From: Roseateles puraquae
GTDB taxonomy: Bacteria; Pseudomonadota; Gammaproteobacteria; Burkholderiales; Burkholderiaceae_C
Reading direction: 5' to 3'
Length of the DNA stretch: 64,000 nucleotides
Assembly: GCF_002205845.1 (NCBI RefSeq)
Contig: NZ_NISI01000014.1
Coordinates: 1-64,000 of the forward strand
Below, piece after piece: positions 19,918 through 34,048 of this stretch (its first letter is position 1; the number at the start of each line of letters is the position of its first letter). The notes below the pieces were generated by a model. It ran no database searches and was not told where the DNA came from. It was given only the letters and a program-made list of their open reading frames with translations. The position numbers and the translations under genes are program-made.

Positions 19918-20595
19918 TCAGCCCGCCTCGCGCACGGGCATGAAGCGCTCGTCGCCGCTGCGGCAGGCGAGGTCTTCGGGCGGGCGCTCCGCCTCATAGC
20001 GGCCCAGGGCCAGCTCGGCGAAGGTCACCGTCTCGACGTCGCTGAGCGGCCGCTGGCGCGGCGTGGGCTGGGCACCCCAGTCGCGCAATGCGTCCAGCCC
20101 GAGGGCCAGCGCGTCTTCCAGCGCCTGCTTGACGACCGGGCGCAGGCTGCCACCGTAGTCCTCGATCTCCTGGGGCTGGCAGCCGATCAGCAGCACCTCC
20201 TTGGGGTACTTCTCGGTCAGCAGGGCCAGCATCAGCACCTCCTGGAAGCCGGTCTGGTGCAGGCTCATCTTCTTGGCGCCCATGAAGCGGGGCACGTCCT
20301 CGTTGAGCACGAGCTTGAGCTCGCCGGGTGCGAGGCCGTAGTCGATGGCATCGAAGATCAGCAGGCGGTCGGCCTGCTGCACATGCTGCACGAGGTAGAG
20401 GCCCTGCGTGCCGCCGTCGATGAGCTGCACATGCGGCGCGAACTCGTAGCGCTGCTGCAGAGCCTCGATGCAGCGCACGCCGAAGCCCTCGTCGGCCCAC
20501 AGCACGTTGCCGATGCCGAGCACGCAGATGGACTCCAGGCTGTCACCGCCGGGGTGACAGGTGCTCGCAGGCGAAATGGGGCGTAGCGGGTCCAT
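19918..20595 (-). CDS. hoxM: HoxM/HupD, maturation endopeptidase for HoxG
   Basis: The 225-residue protein of the HyaD/HupD/HoxM peptidase family has VLGIGNVLWADEGFG with the conserved metal-binding Glu, IFDAIDYGLAPGEL with the Asp, and SLHQTGFQEVL with the His. It removes the 15-residue tail of HoxG after Ni insertion. I prefer ATG 20595; an in-frame GTG one codon earlier is possible. The C-terminal 40 residues are longer than in E. coli HyaD, as in other aerobic homologues. Confidence 0.9.
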   Translation of the reverse strand: MDPLRPISPASTCHPGGDSLESICVLGIGNVLWADEGFGVRCIEALQQRYEFAPHVQLIDGGTQGLYLVQHVQQADRLLIFDAIDYGLAPGELKLVLNEDVPRFMGAKKMSLHQTGFQEVLMLALLTEKYPKEVLLIGCQPQEIEDYGGSLRPVVKQALEDALALGLDALRDWGAQPTPRQRPLSDVETVTFAELALGRYEAERPPEDLACRSGDERFMPVREAG

Positions 20596-20606
20596 CACGA
20601 AACGAT

Positions 20607-20942
20607 TCAGGGTTGGGGGAGGAGGCGCGACTGCGCGCGCATCTGCTTCCAGGCGTGGAAGCTGTCCCAGGCGGACTGCATGGCCAGCAGGAAGGCGGCG
20701 TCGCTGCCGAAGACCAGGGCGCAGCGCAGCGCGGTGTCGGGCGACACGGCGCGCTGGCCGTGCACCAGTTCATGCAGGCGGCGGCGCGACATGCCCAGGC
20801 GGCGTGCGGCGTCACTCTGGTTCATCGCCAGCGGCGCCAGGTAGTGGCGCTGCAGGAAACGGCCTGGATGGGGCGGCAGGCGCACCGGCACGCCGGCGGG
20901 CGGGTGCCGCAGGTGTTGACCGGTGCGCTGCACGAAGCTCAT
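20607..20942 (-). CDS. HigA-like helix-turn-helix protein inside the hox operon
   Basis: The 111-residue protein has an N-terminal basic, proline-rich segment (about 1-27) and then HPGRFLQRHYLAPLAMNQSDAARRLGMSRRRLHELVHGQRAVS, a Cro/C1-type helix-turn-helix of the HigA (addiction-module antidote) subgroup. No HigB-like toxin gene is adjacent; the flanking genes are hoxZ and hoxM, in frame with the operon and 7-12 bases apart. It may be a DNA-binding regulator that moved into the operon. It is not part of the classic R. eutropha order. Confidence 0.75.
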   Translation of the reverse strand: MSFVQRTGQHLRHPPAGVPVRLPPHPGRFLQRHYLAPLAMNQSDAARRLGMSRRRLHELVHGQRAVSPDTALRCALVFGSDAAFLLAMQSAWDSFHAWKQMRAQSRLLPQP

Positions 20943-20949
20943 CGCGGGT

Positions 20950-21684
20950 TCAGTCTTTGAACGTGCGGTGGCCGGAGATCATGGTGCTCACGACGCTGGA
21001 GCGGCCCATGATGTCTTCGCGGATAGCGGCGTAGATGTGCAGGATGATGAAGCAGATCAGCGCCCACATGCCGACGTGGTGCCAGGTGTGCACGTCCTGC
21101 GACTGGCCGAACAGCGGGATGACCCAGCCGAACAGCCGCTCCTGCCACGACCCCATCTGCGCGCCCTCCGCGTAGAGCGCGAAGCCGGTGACGATCATGA
21201 AGAGCGTCAGCAGGAAGAAGCCGAAGAACATCGCGAAGCGCGCCAGCGGGTTGTGGCCCACGTAGCGCCCCGGCCGGGCGGCGATGAAGGCATACCACTT
21301 CATCATCCCCCACACCTCGGTCCAGTAGGCGCGCTGGAACAGCGGAACCCAGAAGAGCTCCCGGGCGTGGTGGTTGCCCACCAGCGCCCAGTAGAGGCGG
21401 CCGATGAGCCCCACCGCCAGCAGATAGCCAGCAGCGAAGTGGGCGAAGCGGATATAGCCCATCAGGTAGTTGGCGCTGGCCTCACCCGGCTGGGTGGGCA
21501 GGGGCGAGCCGATGAAGTAGCCCGTCAGGGCCAGCACCGTGATGGCCAGCGCATTGATCCAGTGCCAGATGCGCACCGGCGCCTCGTAGACATAGACCGA
21601 CTTGATCGAGCGCGCCGCGGCGACCTCGCTCGCGTTGGTGATGTCCTCACGGCTGAGGCCGTGGTGGGTGGTGGTGTTGGACAT
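20950..21684 (-). CDS. hoxZ: HoxZ/HupC, cytochrome b anchor of the membrane-bound hydrogenase
   Basis: The 244-residue integral membrane protein of the Ni/Fe-hydrogenase b-type cytochrome family has four hydrophobic helices. Histidines suitable as haem ligands occur in IWHWINALAITVL, RFAHFAAGYLLAVGL and VHTWHHVGMWALICFIILHIYAA. It anchors HoxKG at the periplasmic face and passes H2 electrons to the quinone pool. Confidence 0.93.
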   Translation of the reverse strand: MSNTTTHHGLSREDITNASEVAAARSIKSVYVYEAPVRIWHWINALAITVLALTGYFIGSPLPTQPGEASANYLMGYIRFAHFAAGYLLAVGLIGRLYWALVGNHHARELFWVPLFQRAYWTEVWGMMKWYAFIAARPGRYVGHNPLARFAMFFGFFLLTLFMIVTGFALYAEGAQMGSWQERLFGWVIPLFGQSQDVHTWHHVGMWALICFIILHIYAAIREDIMGRSSVVSTMISGHRTFKD

Positions 21685-21709
21685 GGGTTGCCCTCCTGTG
21701 GCGGCCGGC

Positions 21710-22321
21710 TCAGAGGCGCCCGGCCAGCAGGGCCAGGCCGCTGAAGCCCACCAGCCCGGCCGTGGCGCGCCAGGCCCAGGTTTGGCCGGCCTGCAGCAGC
21801 CAGCCGCCCACCGCCAGGCCCGCGCCGTGCAGCAGGGCCGAGGCGGTCATGAAGCCGACGGCATAGCCCGCGAAGGACTGGCCCGCGCCCAGCTCGGCGC
21901 CGTGCGCCAGGCCGTGCAGCAGCGCAGCGACGCCGACCAGGGCCAGGCCGGCCGGCACCGGAAGGCGCAGCGCGGGCGAGCGGGCTGCGATCATCAGCCC
22001 GGCCAGCGCCGTCACGCTCAGCGCGACACCGGCTTCCAGCCCCGGCAGCTGCAGGCCGAACTGCGGCAGCGCCGCGCCCAGCAGCAGCATCGTCAGGAAG
22101 GCGGCGGGGCCGGCGACGCGCCGGCCGGCCGGCAGCGCGGCCGCCGACCACAGGCCCACGGCCACCATGGCCAGCAGGTGGTCGAAGCCCGTGAAGGGGT
22201 GAACCAGGCCGTCGACGAGGCTGGTCGTGTCGTGGCCGGGGTGGGCCTGCGCGGCGCCTGCCGCGAGCAGGGCCAGCGTGGCCAGGCCGCCGCGGCGGGC
22301 CAGCGAGTTGAAGCGTGTCAT
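21710..22321 (-). CDS. hupE: HupE/UreJ-family metal permease
   Basis: The 203-residue protein has a cleavable signal (ending AAQA-HPGHD) followed by about six hydrophobic helices. The HPFTGFDHLLAMVAVG motif in the first helix is the metal-binding signature of HupE/UreJ, and HGLAHGAELG occurs further on. The family is linked to nickel (or cobalt) entry for hydrogenase or urease. Here it sits between hoxG and hoxZ, a position that differs from R. eutropha, and would serve Ni supply for both hydrogenases. Confidence 0.9.
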   Translation of the reverse strand: MTRFNSLARRGGLATLALLAAGAAQAHPGHDTTSLVDGLVHPFTGFDHLLAMVAVGLWSAAALPAGRRVAGPAAFLTMLLLGAALPQFGLQLPGLEAGVALSVTALAGLMIAARSPALRLPVPAGLALVGVAALLHGLAHGAELGAGQSFAGYAVGFMTASALLHGAGLAVGGWLLQAGQTWAWRATAGLVGFSGLALLAGRL

Positions 22322-22344
22322 GTTGTCTCCTGTTCTTGTGGGGT

Positions 22345-24201
22345 TCAGCGCACCTTGACGGTGGTGAGTTCCTGACCGTCGGGGCTCATCACGTGCGTGG
22401 AGCAGGCCAGGCAGGGGTCGAAGGAGTGCAGGGTGCGCAGGATCTCCACCGGCTGCTCGGGGTTGACCATGGGCGTGTTCATGAGGCTGGCCTCGAAGGC
22501 GCCGATCTGGCCCTTGGTGTCGCGCGGCGAGCCGTTCCAGGTGGTGGGCACCACGCACTGGTAGTTCTCGATGCGGCCGTCCTTGATCCTGATCCAGTGG
22601 CCCAGCGCGCCGCGCGGTGCGGCCACCGTGCCCACGCCCTTGGCCTCCTTGGGCCAGGTGGACGGGTCCCACTTCTCGACGTTGGCGGTGGTGAGGTCGC
22701 CGGCCTTGATGTTGGCGACCAGCTCCTTGTAGTCCTCCAGCATCATTTCGCCGCAGTACTGCGACTCCAGTGCCCGAGCCAGCGTGCGGCCGATGGTGGT
22801 GGGCAGCAGCTGCTTGGCCGTGTAGTTCGTCGTCGGCAGGCCCAGGGCCTTGGGGATGTCGGTGTTGATCGCGCGCGCCGAGCTTTCGACCTGCTCCTTC
22901 ACGCGCTGCGAGTACTTGTGGCCCTTGAGCGCGTGGGCGTAGCCGAGGATGTAGCGCGACAGCGGCCCCACCTCCACCGCATGGCCGCGCCAGCGCGGCG
23001 ACTTGATCCACGAGTACTTGGCGCTCTCGTCCAGCTCCTTGATGTCGGTGCGCGTGCCCTTGGTGTTGGCACCGAGCTGGTAGTTGGGCTCCGTGACGCC
23101 GTCCCACGGGTGCAGGCCCTTGCTCTCGTCGGCGTACTTGTACCAACTGTGGGCCACGAACTCCTGCACCTGCTCGGGGTCGCGCGGGTCCACGGGCAGG
23201 ATCTCGTCCCAGTTGCCGCCGATGATGGCGCCGCCCGGCAGCTGCTGGGTGCCAGCCTGGCCCATCACCTTCTCGTAGGTGCCGTAGTCCATCACGTTGG
23301 TGGCCGACAGGCCGCCGCCGTGCAGCCAGCCGGCCTGCTTGTAGATCGTGCCGATGGCCAGCACGTCCGGGATGTAGACGTTGTTGTTGAACTCGATCAT
23401 TTCCCGGATGCGGGCCTCGACGAAGTTCAGGCGCTCCATGTTGATCGGCGCACCGGCGGCGCCGTTGCCGTCGATGTTGATCGCGCAGGGCACACCGCCC
23501 ACCAGGTAGTTCGGGTGCGGGTTCTTGCCGCCGAAGATGGTGTGCACCTTGACCCATTCCTTCTGCAGGTCCAGCGCCTCCAGGTAGTGGGTCACGGCCA
23601 TCAGGTTGGCCTCGGGCGGCAGCACGTAGGCCTTGTTGCCCCAGTAGCCGTTCATGAAGGGGCCCAGTTGGCCGCTCTCGACGAACTTCTTCAGCCGGTT
23701 CTGGATGTCGCGGAAGTAGCCCGGCGACGACAGCGGGTGGGAGGGCGACACCAGCTGCTGCAGCTCGCTGGTCTTCTTGGGGTCGGCCTTCAGGGCCGAC
23801 ACCACGTCCACCCAGTCCAGCGCATGCAGGTGATAGAAGTGCACGGCGTGGTCGTGCACCTGCAGCGTCTTGGCCATGATCTCGCGGATCAGGTAGGCGT
23901 TCTTGGGGATGGTGATGCCCAGCGCATCCTCCACGGCGCGCACCGAGGTCAGCGCGTGGCAGCCCGTGCACACGCCGCAGATGCGCTCCACGAACGCCCA
24001 GGCATCGCGCGGGTCGCGGCCCTTGAGGATGACCTCCAGGCCGCGCCACATCGTGCCGGTGGAGACGGCGTTGCGGATGACGTTGTTGCTGTCGACGTTG
24101 ACCTCGCAGCGCATGTGGCCTTCGATGCGGGTCACCGGGTCGACGACGATGCGCCGCCCCGAGTTGTCCATCTTGAAGCCTTGAGTTTCGTAAGCACCCA
24201 T
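22345..24201 (-). CDS. hoxG: membrane-bound [NiFe] hydrogenase large subunit HoxG/HupL
   Basis: The 618-residue protein has [14 protein letters not shown] (C75, C78) and DPCLACSTH (C597, C600, H603), the four Ni-site cysteines. A 15-residue tail starting VMSPDGQEL follows the His and is removed by HoxM. The sequence is close to HoxG of R. eutropha over its whole length, which places it in the oxygen-tolerant group 1d. Start ATG 24201 lies 17 bases after hoxK. Exported with HoxK by the Tat route; it has no signal of its own. Confidence 0.96.
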   Translation of the reverse strand: MGAYETQGFKMDNSGRRIVVDPVTRIEGHMRCEVNVDSNNVIRNAVSTGTMWRGLEVILKGRDPRDAWAFVERICGVCTGCHALTSVRAVEDALGITIPKNAYLIREIMAKTLQVHDHAVHFYHLHALDWVDVVSALKADPKKTSELQQLVSPSHPLSSPGYFRDIQNRLKKFVESGQLGPFMNGYWGNKAYVLPPEANLMAVTHYLEALDLQKEWVKVHTIFGGKNPHPNYLVGGVPCAINIDGNGAAGAPINMERLNFVEARIREMIEFNNNVYIPDVLAIGTIYKQAGWLHGGGLSATNVMDYGTYEKVMGQAGTQQLPGGAIIGGNWDEILPVDPRDPEQVQEFVAHSWYKYADESKGLHPWDGVTEPNYQLGANTKGTRTDIKELDESAKYSWIKSPRWRGHAVEVGPLSRYILGYAHALKGHKYSQRVKEQVESSARAINTDIPKALGLPTTNYTAKQLLPTTIGRTLARALESQYCGEMMLEDYKELVANIKAGDLTTANVEKWDPSTWPKEAKGVGTVAAPRGALGHWIRIKDGRIENYQCVVPTTWNGSPRDTKGQIGAFEASLMNTPMVNPEQPVEILRTLHSFDPCLACSTHVMSPDGQELTTVKVR

Positions 24202-24218
24202 GTCGTGTCGTCTCCGCC

Positions 24219-25307
24219 TCAGACCTTGGAGGTCGTGTCGTTGTTCTGTTCGCGCTTCTGCGAGGCGCGCTTGATGGCCGAGGCCGCGGCGTGGGCCACC
24301 GCGGCGGCGCCAACCACACCGGCCGCCGTGCCACCCACCTTGTCGGCGTTGGCCTCGATGCCGAACTGGTGGATGTCGGTCAGGCGGTTGTAGAACGAGC
24401 CCTTGTCCCAGAAGCCGTCCTCGGAGCAGCCGATGCAGCCATGACCGGCCTTGATCGGGAAGCTCGTGCCCTCGTTCCACTGCACCGTGGAGCAAGCGTT
24501 GTAGGTCGTCGGGCCCTTGCAGCCGACCTTGTAGAGGCAGTAGCCCTTGCGCGCAGATTCGTCGTCGAAGGCCTCGACGAACTGGCCGGCGTCGAAGTGG
24601 GGCCGGCGGTAGCACTTGTCGTGGATGCGCTGGCTGTAGAACATCTTCGGCCGGCCCTGGCGGTCCAGCTCGGGGATGCGGTCGAAGGTCAGCATGTAGG
24701 TGATGACGCCCGTCATGACCTCGGCGATGGGCGGGCAGCCCGGCACCTTGATGATGGGCTTGTCGAAGATGACCTTGTGCACCGGCGTCGCCTGCGTCGG
24801 GTTGGGCTTGGCGGCCTGCACGCAGCCCCAGCTGGCGCAGCTGCCCCAGCTGATGATGGCCTTGGCGTCCTTGGCGACGTGCTTGAGCTGGTCGATGAAG
24901 GGCTTGCCGCCGATGATGCAGCTCATGCCGTCCTGGTTCAGCGGCGGGTTGCCCTCCACGGCCAGGATGTAGTTGCCCTTGTACTTCGTCATGATCTCTT
25001 CGAGGATGGCCTCGGCCTGGTGGCCGGCGGCGGCCATCAGCGTGTCGTCGTAGTCGAGCGAGATCATCGAAAGCACCACGTCCTTGGCGAGCGGGTGCGC
25101 GGAGCGGATGAAGGACTCGGAGCAGCAGGTGCACTCCAGCCCGTGCAGCCACAGCACCGGCGTGCGCGGCTTGGTTTCCATCGCGTGGGCGATCTGCGGC
25201 ACGAAGGCCGGGCCCAGGCCCAGCGATGTGGCGGTGAGCGAGCAGTACTTCAGCAGGCTGCGGCGCGAGATGCCTTGCCGGCGCATGACCTCGTAGAAGG
25301 TTTCCAT
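24219..25307 (-). CDS. hoxK: membrane-bound [NiFe] hydrogenase small subunit HoxK/HupS (oxygen-tolerant type)
   Basis: The 362-residue precursor has a Tat signal (SRRSLLKY, cleavage after AHA at residue 42) and a C-terminal hydrophobic anchor. In mature numbering C17, C19, C20 (CTCCSES), C115 and C120 (GSCASWGC) are all present. C19 and C120 are the two extra cysteines that convert the proximal cluster to the [4Fe-3S] form and give oxygen tolerance. Further cysteines and His for the medial and distal clusters follow. ATG 25307 has AAGGAG upstream. First gene of the 21-kb hox/hyp unit. Confidence 0.96.
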   Translation of the reverse strand: METFYEVMRRQGISRRSLLKYCSLTATSLGLGPAFVPQIAHAMETKPRTPVLWLHGLECTCCSESFIRSAHPLAKDVVLSMISLDYDDTLMAAAGHQAEAILEEIMTKYKGNYILAVEGNPPLNQDGMSCIIGGKPFIDQLKHVAKDAKAIISWGSCASWGCVQAAKPNPTQATPVHKVIFDKPIIKVPGCPPIAEVMTGVITYMLTFDRIPELDRQGRPKMFYSQRIHDKCYRRPHFDAGQFVEAFDDESARKGYCLYKVGCKGPTTYNACSTVQWNEGTSFPIKAGHGCIGCSEDGFWDKGSFYNRLTDIHQFGIEANADKVGGTAAGVVGAAAVAHAAASAIKRASQKREQNNDTTSKV

Positions 25308-25376
25308 CTGGGCTTGTCTCCTTGGCCTCATCAGGCCTTGTCGTTGGGCCGCTCCTCGGCGGGTGACGTTCTTCTT

Positions 25377-25391
25377 ACAAGTCGCGCGCCA
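25377..25391 (-). promoter_or_regulatory. sigma-54 promoter candidate upstream of hoxK
   Basis: The minus strand reads TGGCGCGCGACTTGT. The -24 box TGGCRCG is perfect and the spacing of ten bases between GG and the -12 dinucleotide is exact; the -12 box is TTGT rather than TTGC. It lies about 70 bases before the hoxK ATG and is the only well-spaced candidate in the gap. HoxA, a sigma-54 activator encoded in the same operon, would act here. Confidence 0.65.
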
Positions 25392-25452
25392 GTTCCGGGG
25401 CGTCCAGGGAAAACACCGAACGGGCGCTGCAAGTCCTTGATCTGCCTCAACT

Positions 25453-25486
25453 AAAAAAAGGGCCTCGGCGACGCGTCGCGAGGTCC
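25453..25486 (-). terminator. intrinsic terminator after the chemoreceptor gene
   Basis: On the minus strand GGACCTCG and CGAGGCCC pair around a CG-rich centre (one mismatch, some extra pairing in the loop) and run straight into seven T residues. It lies about 60 bases after the chemoreceptor stop and separates that unit from the hoxK promoter. Confidence 0.75.
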
Positions 25487-25543
25487 GTGCAAGCGACGCT
25501 TCCAGTCGGCTCGACGCACTGGAAGCCGCGCTTGCAGCCGACC

Positions 25544-27184
25544 TCAATCGAGATGCCAGACGCCTATGGCCGCCTGCAGCCGCGCCGTTTCCTGGCGAGC
25601 CTGGGCGCTGGCGTCCACGCTGTCGCGGGCCAGCGTGGCATTGAGTCGGGTGGAGCCGTCCAGCGCGCGCAGGCGGTCGTTGATCTGCTGCACGCCCTCG
25701 GATTGGGCCTGGGCCGCCTGGCGGATCTGTGCCACCTGCTCGCCCAGGGCGCGGATACGCTGCGCGGCGCCATCGACCTTGTCGGCCATGGCCTGCGCCA
25801 GGCGCAGGCCGGCCTCGGTCTTGTCGCGCGACTCACCACTCAGCGCGCGGATCTGCTGGGCCGCCTCGCCGCTGCCGCGGGCCAGCGAGCGGACCTCGGC
25901 GGCCACGACGGCGAAGGTGCGCCCCAGCTCCCGGTCCCGGCTGGCCGCGGCCGCGGCGTTCAGCGCCAGGATGCCGGTCTGCACCGAGATGCCGTCGATG
26001 CGGCCACTGATCTCGCCGATGCGCTCGCCGAAGGCCGAGATGTCCTGCATGGACGCCTGCAGCGTGCGGGCGATGGCACAGGCCTCGTCCGCCTGAGCCG
26101 TGGCCAGCTGCGACATCTCGTGGGCCAGCCGGGCCGACTCCGCCGTGCCCGTGCTCAGCCCGTCGATGGCCGCGGTGTGCTGGGCCACGTCGCCCACGTC
26201 GCCCGACTGCTCGGCCGAGCGCACGGCCAGCCGCTCGGCGCCGTCGGCCAGGCCGGCCACCTGCTCGCCGACCTGCACCGAGTGGTCGTGCGCGTCGCGC
26301 AGCACGGCGGCCATCTTGGCGACGAGCTGATTCAGCGCGCGGTTCAGGTCGCGCAGCTCGCCGGCCTGCGGGCTGTCGTCGAAGGGGCGATGGATGTCCC
26401 CGCCGGCAATCGCTGTGGCGGCATCACACGACGCACGCAGCGGCGTCACGATGCGCCCCTGGAAGTACACGGCAATCGCGCCCGAGGCCACGATGCCGAG
26501 CAGCCCGCCCGCCACGGCCCAGGCCTGCCAGCCACCCAGGCCCGCGAGCAGGCCGGCGACGACCTGCGGCGCCAGCGCACCGCCCACACCCGCCGCGAAC
26601 AACATCGCCAGCAGCCCGGCCGAGCCCTGCACGCGGCGCTGCACCGGCAGGTCCAGCGGGTTGCGCAGGGCGCGCATCCAAGCCGTCCAGCCGGTCTCCA
26701 CGATGCGGCCCTGGCGGATCTGGTGGCCGCTGCCATGGCCGGCCTGCCAGGCGCGGTAGACCGCTTCGGCACGCTCGATCTCGTCGCGCGACGGCGGCAA
26801 CTGGATGGAGGTGTAGCCGATGGCCTCGTCGCCGCGCCGCGCCGGGATGACGTTGGCCTGCACCCAGTAGTCGCGCCCGTCGCGGTGGCGGTTGCGGATC
26901 AGGCCCGTCCAGGGCTGGCCGCGGCGCAGCGAGGCCCAGAGGTCGGCGAACACGCGCGCCGGCATCTCGGGGTGGCGCACCACGCTGTGCGGCGCGCCCA
27001 CCGCCTGGTCCACCGCCAGCCCGGAGGCGCGCTGGAAGGCGGAGTTGGCATAGGTGATGCGGCCCTGCGCATCGGTGACGGTGACGATGGGCGCGCCGGC
27101 GGCCGCAGCCTGCAAGAGTTGAGGCAAGAGGATGTCTCCAGAGCTGTTGTTGTGCCTGGCGCCCTGCAAGCTCTGCGCCTGCAC
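25544..27184 (-). CDS. PAS-domain methyl-accepting chemotaxis protein (Aer-like)
   Basis: The 546-residue protein has a PAS domain (about 25-130; [22 protein letters not shown], then [16 protein letters not shown]), two hydrophobic helices (about 195-245), a HAMP-like region and an MCP signalling domain. The hairpin tip of that domain is the variant [22 protein letters not shown]. The architecture is that of Aer energy/redox receptors. The start is GTG at 27184 by default; no better start is seen. Close to the hydrogenase and cbb operons it may steer cells along redox or oxygen gradients. Placement with cbbR and DUF3422 on the same strand allows co-transcription. Confidence 0.82.
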   Translation of the reverse strand: MQAQSLQGARHNNSSGDILLPQLLQAAAAGAPIVTVTDAQGRITYANSAFQRASGLAVDQAVGAPHSVVRHPEMPARVFADLWASLRRGQPWTGLIRNRHRDGRDYWVQANVIPARRGDEAIGYTSIQLPPSRDEIERAEAVYRAWQAGHGSGHQIRQGRIVETGWTAWMRALRNPLDLPVQRRVQGSAGLLAMLFAAGVGGALAPQVVAGLLAGLGGWQAWAVAGGLLGIVASGAIAVYFQGRIVTPLRASCDAATAIAGGDIHRPFDDSPQAGELRDLNRALNQLVAKMAAVLRDAHDHSVQVGEQVAGLADGAERLAVRSAEQSGDVGDVAQHTAAIDGLSTGTAESARLAHEMSQLATAQADEACAIARTLQASMQDISAFGERIGEISGRIDGISVQTGILALNAAAAASRDRELGRTFAVVAAEVRSLARGSGEAAQQIRALSGESRDKTEAGLRLAQAMADKVDGAAQRIRALGEQVAQIRQAAQAQSEGVQQINDRLRALDGSTRLNATLARDSVDASAQARQETARLQAAIGVWHLD

Positions 27185-27285
27185 CCCTGGCGTGACATCC
27201 GCACGCCCTGCCGGGCCACAAGTTCAACAACACCGGTCATCGCCGTGCCGGAGTGGCAGCGCCACCGGAAGGCTGGCTTCCAGCG

Positions 27286-31142
<3,857 letters not shown>

Positions 31143-31230
31143 CCTTTCCATCCCCAAGTCGCCAGCGTGGCCGCGCAGATTCGCGGCCAGCGCGGGCGGC
31201 GCTCGCCCCGACACACCAGGAGCGCACACC

Positions 31231-31650
31231 ATGCGAATCACCCAAGGCACTTTCTCCTTCCTCCCCGACCTCAGCGACGCGCAGATCGTCAAGCAGATCG
31301 ATCACTGCCTGGCCCGCGGCTGGGCCATCGGCATCGAGTACACCGACGACCCGCACCCCCGCAACACCTACTGGGAGATGTTCGGCAACCCGATGTTCGA
31401 CATCGGCGACGCGGCCGGCGTGATGCTGGAACTCAAGAGCGCCCGCAAGAGTTTTCCCAGCCACTACATCCGGCTGAGTGCCTTCGACTCCACGCACGGC
31501 ACGGAGTCGGTCGTGCTGTCCTTCATCGTCAACCGGCCGGCGGCCGAGCCGGGCTTCCGGCTGATCCGCACGGAGGAGCCGGGCCGGACGGTGCGCTACG
31601 CCATCGAGAGCTACTCGGTGCAGCGCGCCGCCGAGGGTGCCCGCTACTGA
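31231..31650 (+). CDS. cbbS: RubisCO small subunit, red-type
   Basis: The 139-residue protein has [21 protein letters not shown] at the start, [22 protein letters not shown] in the middle, and the C-terminal beta-hairpin extension ([12 protein letters not shown]) found only in red-type small subunits, which fills the central channel of the L8S8 enzyme. CCAGGAG precedes the ATG. Confidence 0.96.
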   Translation: MRITQGTFSFLPDLSDAQIVKQIDHCLARGWAIGIEYTDDPHPRNTYWEMFGNPMFDIGDAAGVMLELKSARKSFPSHYIRLSAFDSTHGTESVVLSFIVNRPAAEPGFRLIRTEEPGRTVRYAIESYSVQRAAEGARY

Positions 31651-31660
31651 GGCCACCGCG

Positions 31661-32566
31661 ATGACTGCCCTGACCACACCCCCTGTCGACCAGACCCCGG
31701 CCGCCCTGCTCGAATCCTCGGGCGTGCGCGAGGTGCTGGACCAGCTCGACCGCGAGCTGATCGGCCTTGCGCCGGTGAAGGGCCGCATCCGCGACATCGC
31801 GGCCCTGCTGCTCATCGACAAGCTGCGGGCGGCCCAGGGGTTGCAGTCCACGCCGCCCTCGTTGCACATGTGCTTCACCGGCAACCCCGGCACCGGCAAG
31901 ACGACGGTGGCCCTGCGCATGGCCGCCGTGCTCAAGCAGCTCGGCTACGTGCGCAAGGGCCACCTCGTTGCCGTCACCCGCGACGACCTCGTCGGCCAGT
32001 TCATCGGCCACACGGCGCCCAAGACGCGCGAGGTCATCAAGAAGGCCATGGGCGGCGTGCTCTTCATCGACGAGGCCTACTACCTCTACAAGCCCGAGAA
32101 CGAGCGCGACTACGGGCAGGAGTCCATCGAGATCCTGCTGCAGGTGATGGAAAACCATCGTGACGACCTCGTCGTCATCCTGGCCGGCTATCGGGACCGC
32201 ATGGACACCTTCTTCTCCAGCAACCCCGGGATGGCCTCGCGCATCGCCCACCACATCGACTTCCCCGACTACAGCGAGGCCGAGCTGATGCAGATCGCGC
32301 AGCTGATGCTGGGGCAGCTGAACTACCGCTTCGACGACGCGGCCGAACCCGCCTTCGCCCGCTACGTGGGCCTGCGCCGCCAGCAGCCCCACTTCGCCAA
32401 CGCCCGCTCCATCCGCAACGCGCTGGACCGCATCCGCCTGCGCCACGCCACACGGCTGTTCACCGCCGATTCGGCGCTCACACGCGACCAGCTGTGCACG
32501 CTGCGGGCCGAGGACGTGCTGGCCAGTCGCGTGTTCGCGCCGACAGGAGACCGCCATGGCGATTGA
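31661..32566 (+). CDS. cbbX: CbbX, red-type RubisCO activase
   Basis: The 301-residue AAA+ protein has Walker [10 protein letters not shown], Walker [12 protein letters not shown], and the pore loop around [11 protein letters not shown]. CbbX pulls on the C-terminus of CbbL to release inhibitory sugar phosphates. It is found with red-type RubisCO, consistent with cbbLS here. I start it at ATG 31661 after the cbbS stop; an upstream in-frame GTG would overlap cbbS. Its 3' end overlaps cbbY by 11 bases. Confidence 0.95.
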   Translation: MTALTTPPVDQTPAALLESSGVREVLDQLDRELIGLAPVKGRIRDIAALLLIDKLRAAQGLQSTPPSLHMCFTGNPGTGKTTVALRMAAVLKQLGYVRKGHLVAVTRDDLVGQFIGHTAPKTREVIKKAMGGVLFIDEAYYLYKPENERDYGQESIEILLQVMENHRDDLVVILAGYRDRMDTFFSSNPGMASRIAHHIDFPDYSEAELMQIAQLMLGQLNYRFDDAAEPAFARYVGLRRQQPHFANARSIRNALDRIRLRHATRLFTADSALTRDQLCTLRAEDVLASRVFAPTGDRHGD

Positions 32567-33362
32567 AGCCCTGATCTTCGACGTGGACGGCACGCTGGCC
32601 GACACCGAGGAGGCCCACCGCGTGGCCTTCAACCTGGCCTTCGAGCGCCATCGCCTGGGTTGGACCTGGAACCGCGCCGACTACCGCCATTTGCTGGAGG
32701 TAACCGGCGGCAAGGAGCGCATCGCCAGCTACATCGACACGCTGGCTGTGTCACCCGCCGAACGCGCACGGCTGCGCAGCCTGGTGCCGGCTCTGCATGC
32801 CGAGAAGACGCGCTTCTACACGGCCGCCGTGCAGGACGGCGGCTTGGGCCTGCGCGCGGGCGTGGCCCGCCTCATCGACGAGGCCCTGCACGCCGGCTGC
32901 CGCCTCGCCATCGCCAGCACGACGACCGCCGCGAACATCCACGCGCTGCTGGCCAGCACGCTGGGCCCGCGCGGGCTGGACCTGTTCAGCGTCATCGCCT
33001 GCGGCGACCAGGTGCGCGCCAAGAAGCCCGCGCCCGACATCTACCGGCTCGCCTTGGCCACGCTGGGCCTGCAGCCCGAGCAGGCCGTGGCGCTGGAGGA
33101 CTCCGTCAACGGCCTGCGCTCCGCCACTGGCGCCGGCCTGTGGACGCTGGTGACACCGACCTTCTGGACCGAGGGCGGCGAGTTCGGCGCCGCCGCCCTG
33201 GTGTTGCCCGGCCTGGGCGAGCCCGACGCCCCTCTTGCCGGCGAGCCCGGCTGCCAGCTCCACACCGCCGGCTGGCTGCGCTTCGACGAACTCTGCGCCC
33301 GCGCCAGCCCACCGCCCGCCCTCACACCCCTTCAAGCACTCTATCGAGGCCTGACGACATGA
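32556..33362 (+). CDS. cbbY: CbbY, xylulose-1,5-bisphosphate phosphatase
   Basis: The 268-residue HAD-family protein has [14 protein letters not shown] at the N-terminus (nucleophile and acid Asp), [10 protein letters not shown] (motif II), AKKPAPDIY (motif III Lys) and [12 protein letters not shown] (motif IV). CbbY removes the inhibitory misfire product xylulose 1,5-bisphosphate released from RubisCO by CbbX. The last 45 residues are more variable. It overlaps both neighbours. Confidence 0.92.
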   Translation: MAIEALIFDVDGTLADTEEAHRVAFNLAFERHRLGWTWNRADYRHLLEVTGGKERIASYIDTLAVSPAERARLRSLVPALHAEKTRFYTAAVQDGGLGLRAGVARLIDEALHAGCRLAIASTTTAANIHALLASTLGPRGLDLFSVIACGDQVRAKKPAPDIYRLALATLGLQPEQAVALEDSVNGLRSATGAGLWTLVTPTFWTEGGEFGAAALVLPGLGEPDAPLAGEPGCQLHTAGWLRFDELCARASPPPALTPLQALYRGLTT

Positions 33363-34048
33363 CCTCCCTGCGCATCGCTCCCAGCCTGCTGTCCGCCGAT
33401 TTCGCCCGCCTGGGCGAGGAGGTGCGCGCCGTCATCGCCGCCGGCGCGGACCTCATCCATTTCGACGTGATGGACAACCACTACGTGCCCAACCTGACGG
33501 TGGGCCCCATGGTGTGCCAAGCCATCCGCCCGCACTGCCAGACGGCCGACGGCCGGCCCGTGCCCATCGACGTGCACCTGATGGTGCAGCCAGTGGACGC
33601 GCTGATCCCGATGTTCGCCGAGGCTGGCGCGTCCCTCATCACCTTCCACCCCGAGGCAAGCCTGCATGTGGACCGCACGCTGCAGCTGATCCGCTCGCTC
33701 GGCATGAAGGCCGGCCTGGCGCTGAACCCGGCCACACCTCTGCACCTCATCGACCATGTGATGGACCGGCTGGATCTGGTGCTGCTGATGTCGGTCAACC
33801 CGGGCTTCGGCGGCCAGGCCTTCATCGAGAGCAGCCTGCCCAAGATCGAGCTGCTGCGCAAACGCATTGACGCCAGCGGCCGCGACATCTGGCTGGAGGT
33901 GGATGGCGGCGTCAACGCCCGCAACATCCGCCGCGTCGTGGCGGCCGGTGCCGACACGGTGGTCGCCGGCTCGGCCGTGTTCACCGGCGGCGACTACCGC
34001 CACAGCATCGCTGCCCTGCGCGATGAAGCCGCTGGAGGCAAGGCATGA
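33359..34048 (+). CDS. cbbE: ribulose-phosphate 3-epimerase
   Basis: The 229-residue TIM-barrel enzyme has [39 protein letters not shown]-like [17 protein letters not shown] and VDGGVNARN motifs, which carry the metal ligands and catalytic Asp residues. It interconverts xylulose 5-phosphate and ribulose 5-phosphate in the regeneration phase. ATG overlaps the cbbY stop (ATGA), and its own stop overlaps cbbZ the same way. Confidence 0.95.
   Translation: MTSLRIAPSLLSADFARLGEEVRAVIAAGADLIHFDVMDNHYVPNLTVGPMVCQAIRPHCQTADGRPVPIDVHLMVQPVDALIPMFAEAGASLITFHPEASLHVDRTLQLIRSLGMKAGLALNPATPLHLIDHVMDRLDLVLLMSVNPGFGGQAFIESSLPKIELLRKRIDASGRDIWLEVDGGVNARNIRRVVAAGADTVVAGSAVFTGGDYRHSIAALRDEAAGGKA

Noticed and set aside
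25488-25504. Second sigma-54-like sequence TGGAAGCGTCGCTTGCA (minus strand) upstream of hoxK
   Set aside because: The spacing between GG and GC is 11 rather than 10 bases, and it lies on the far side of the chemoreceptor terminator; the element at 25377-25391 fits better.
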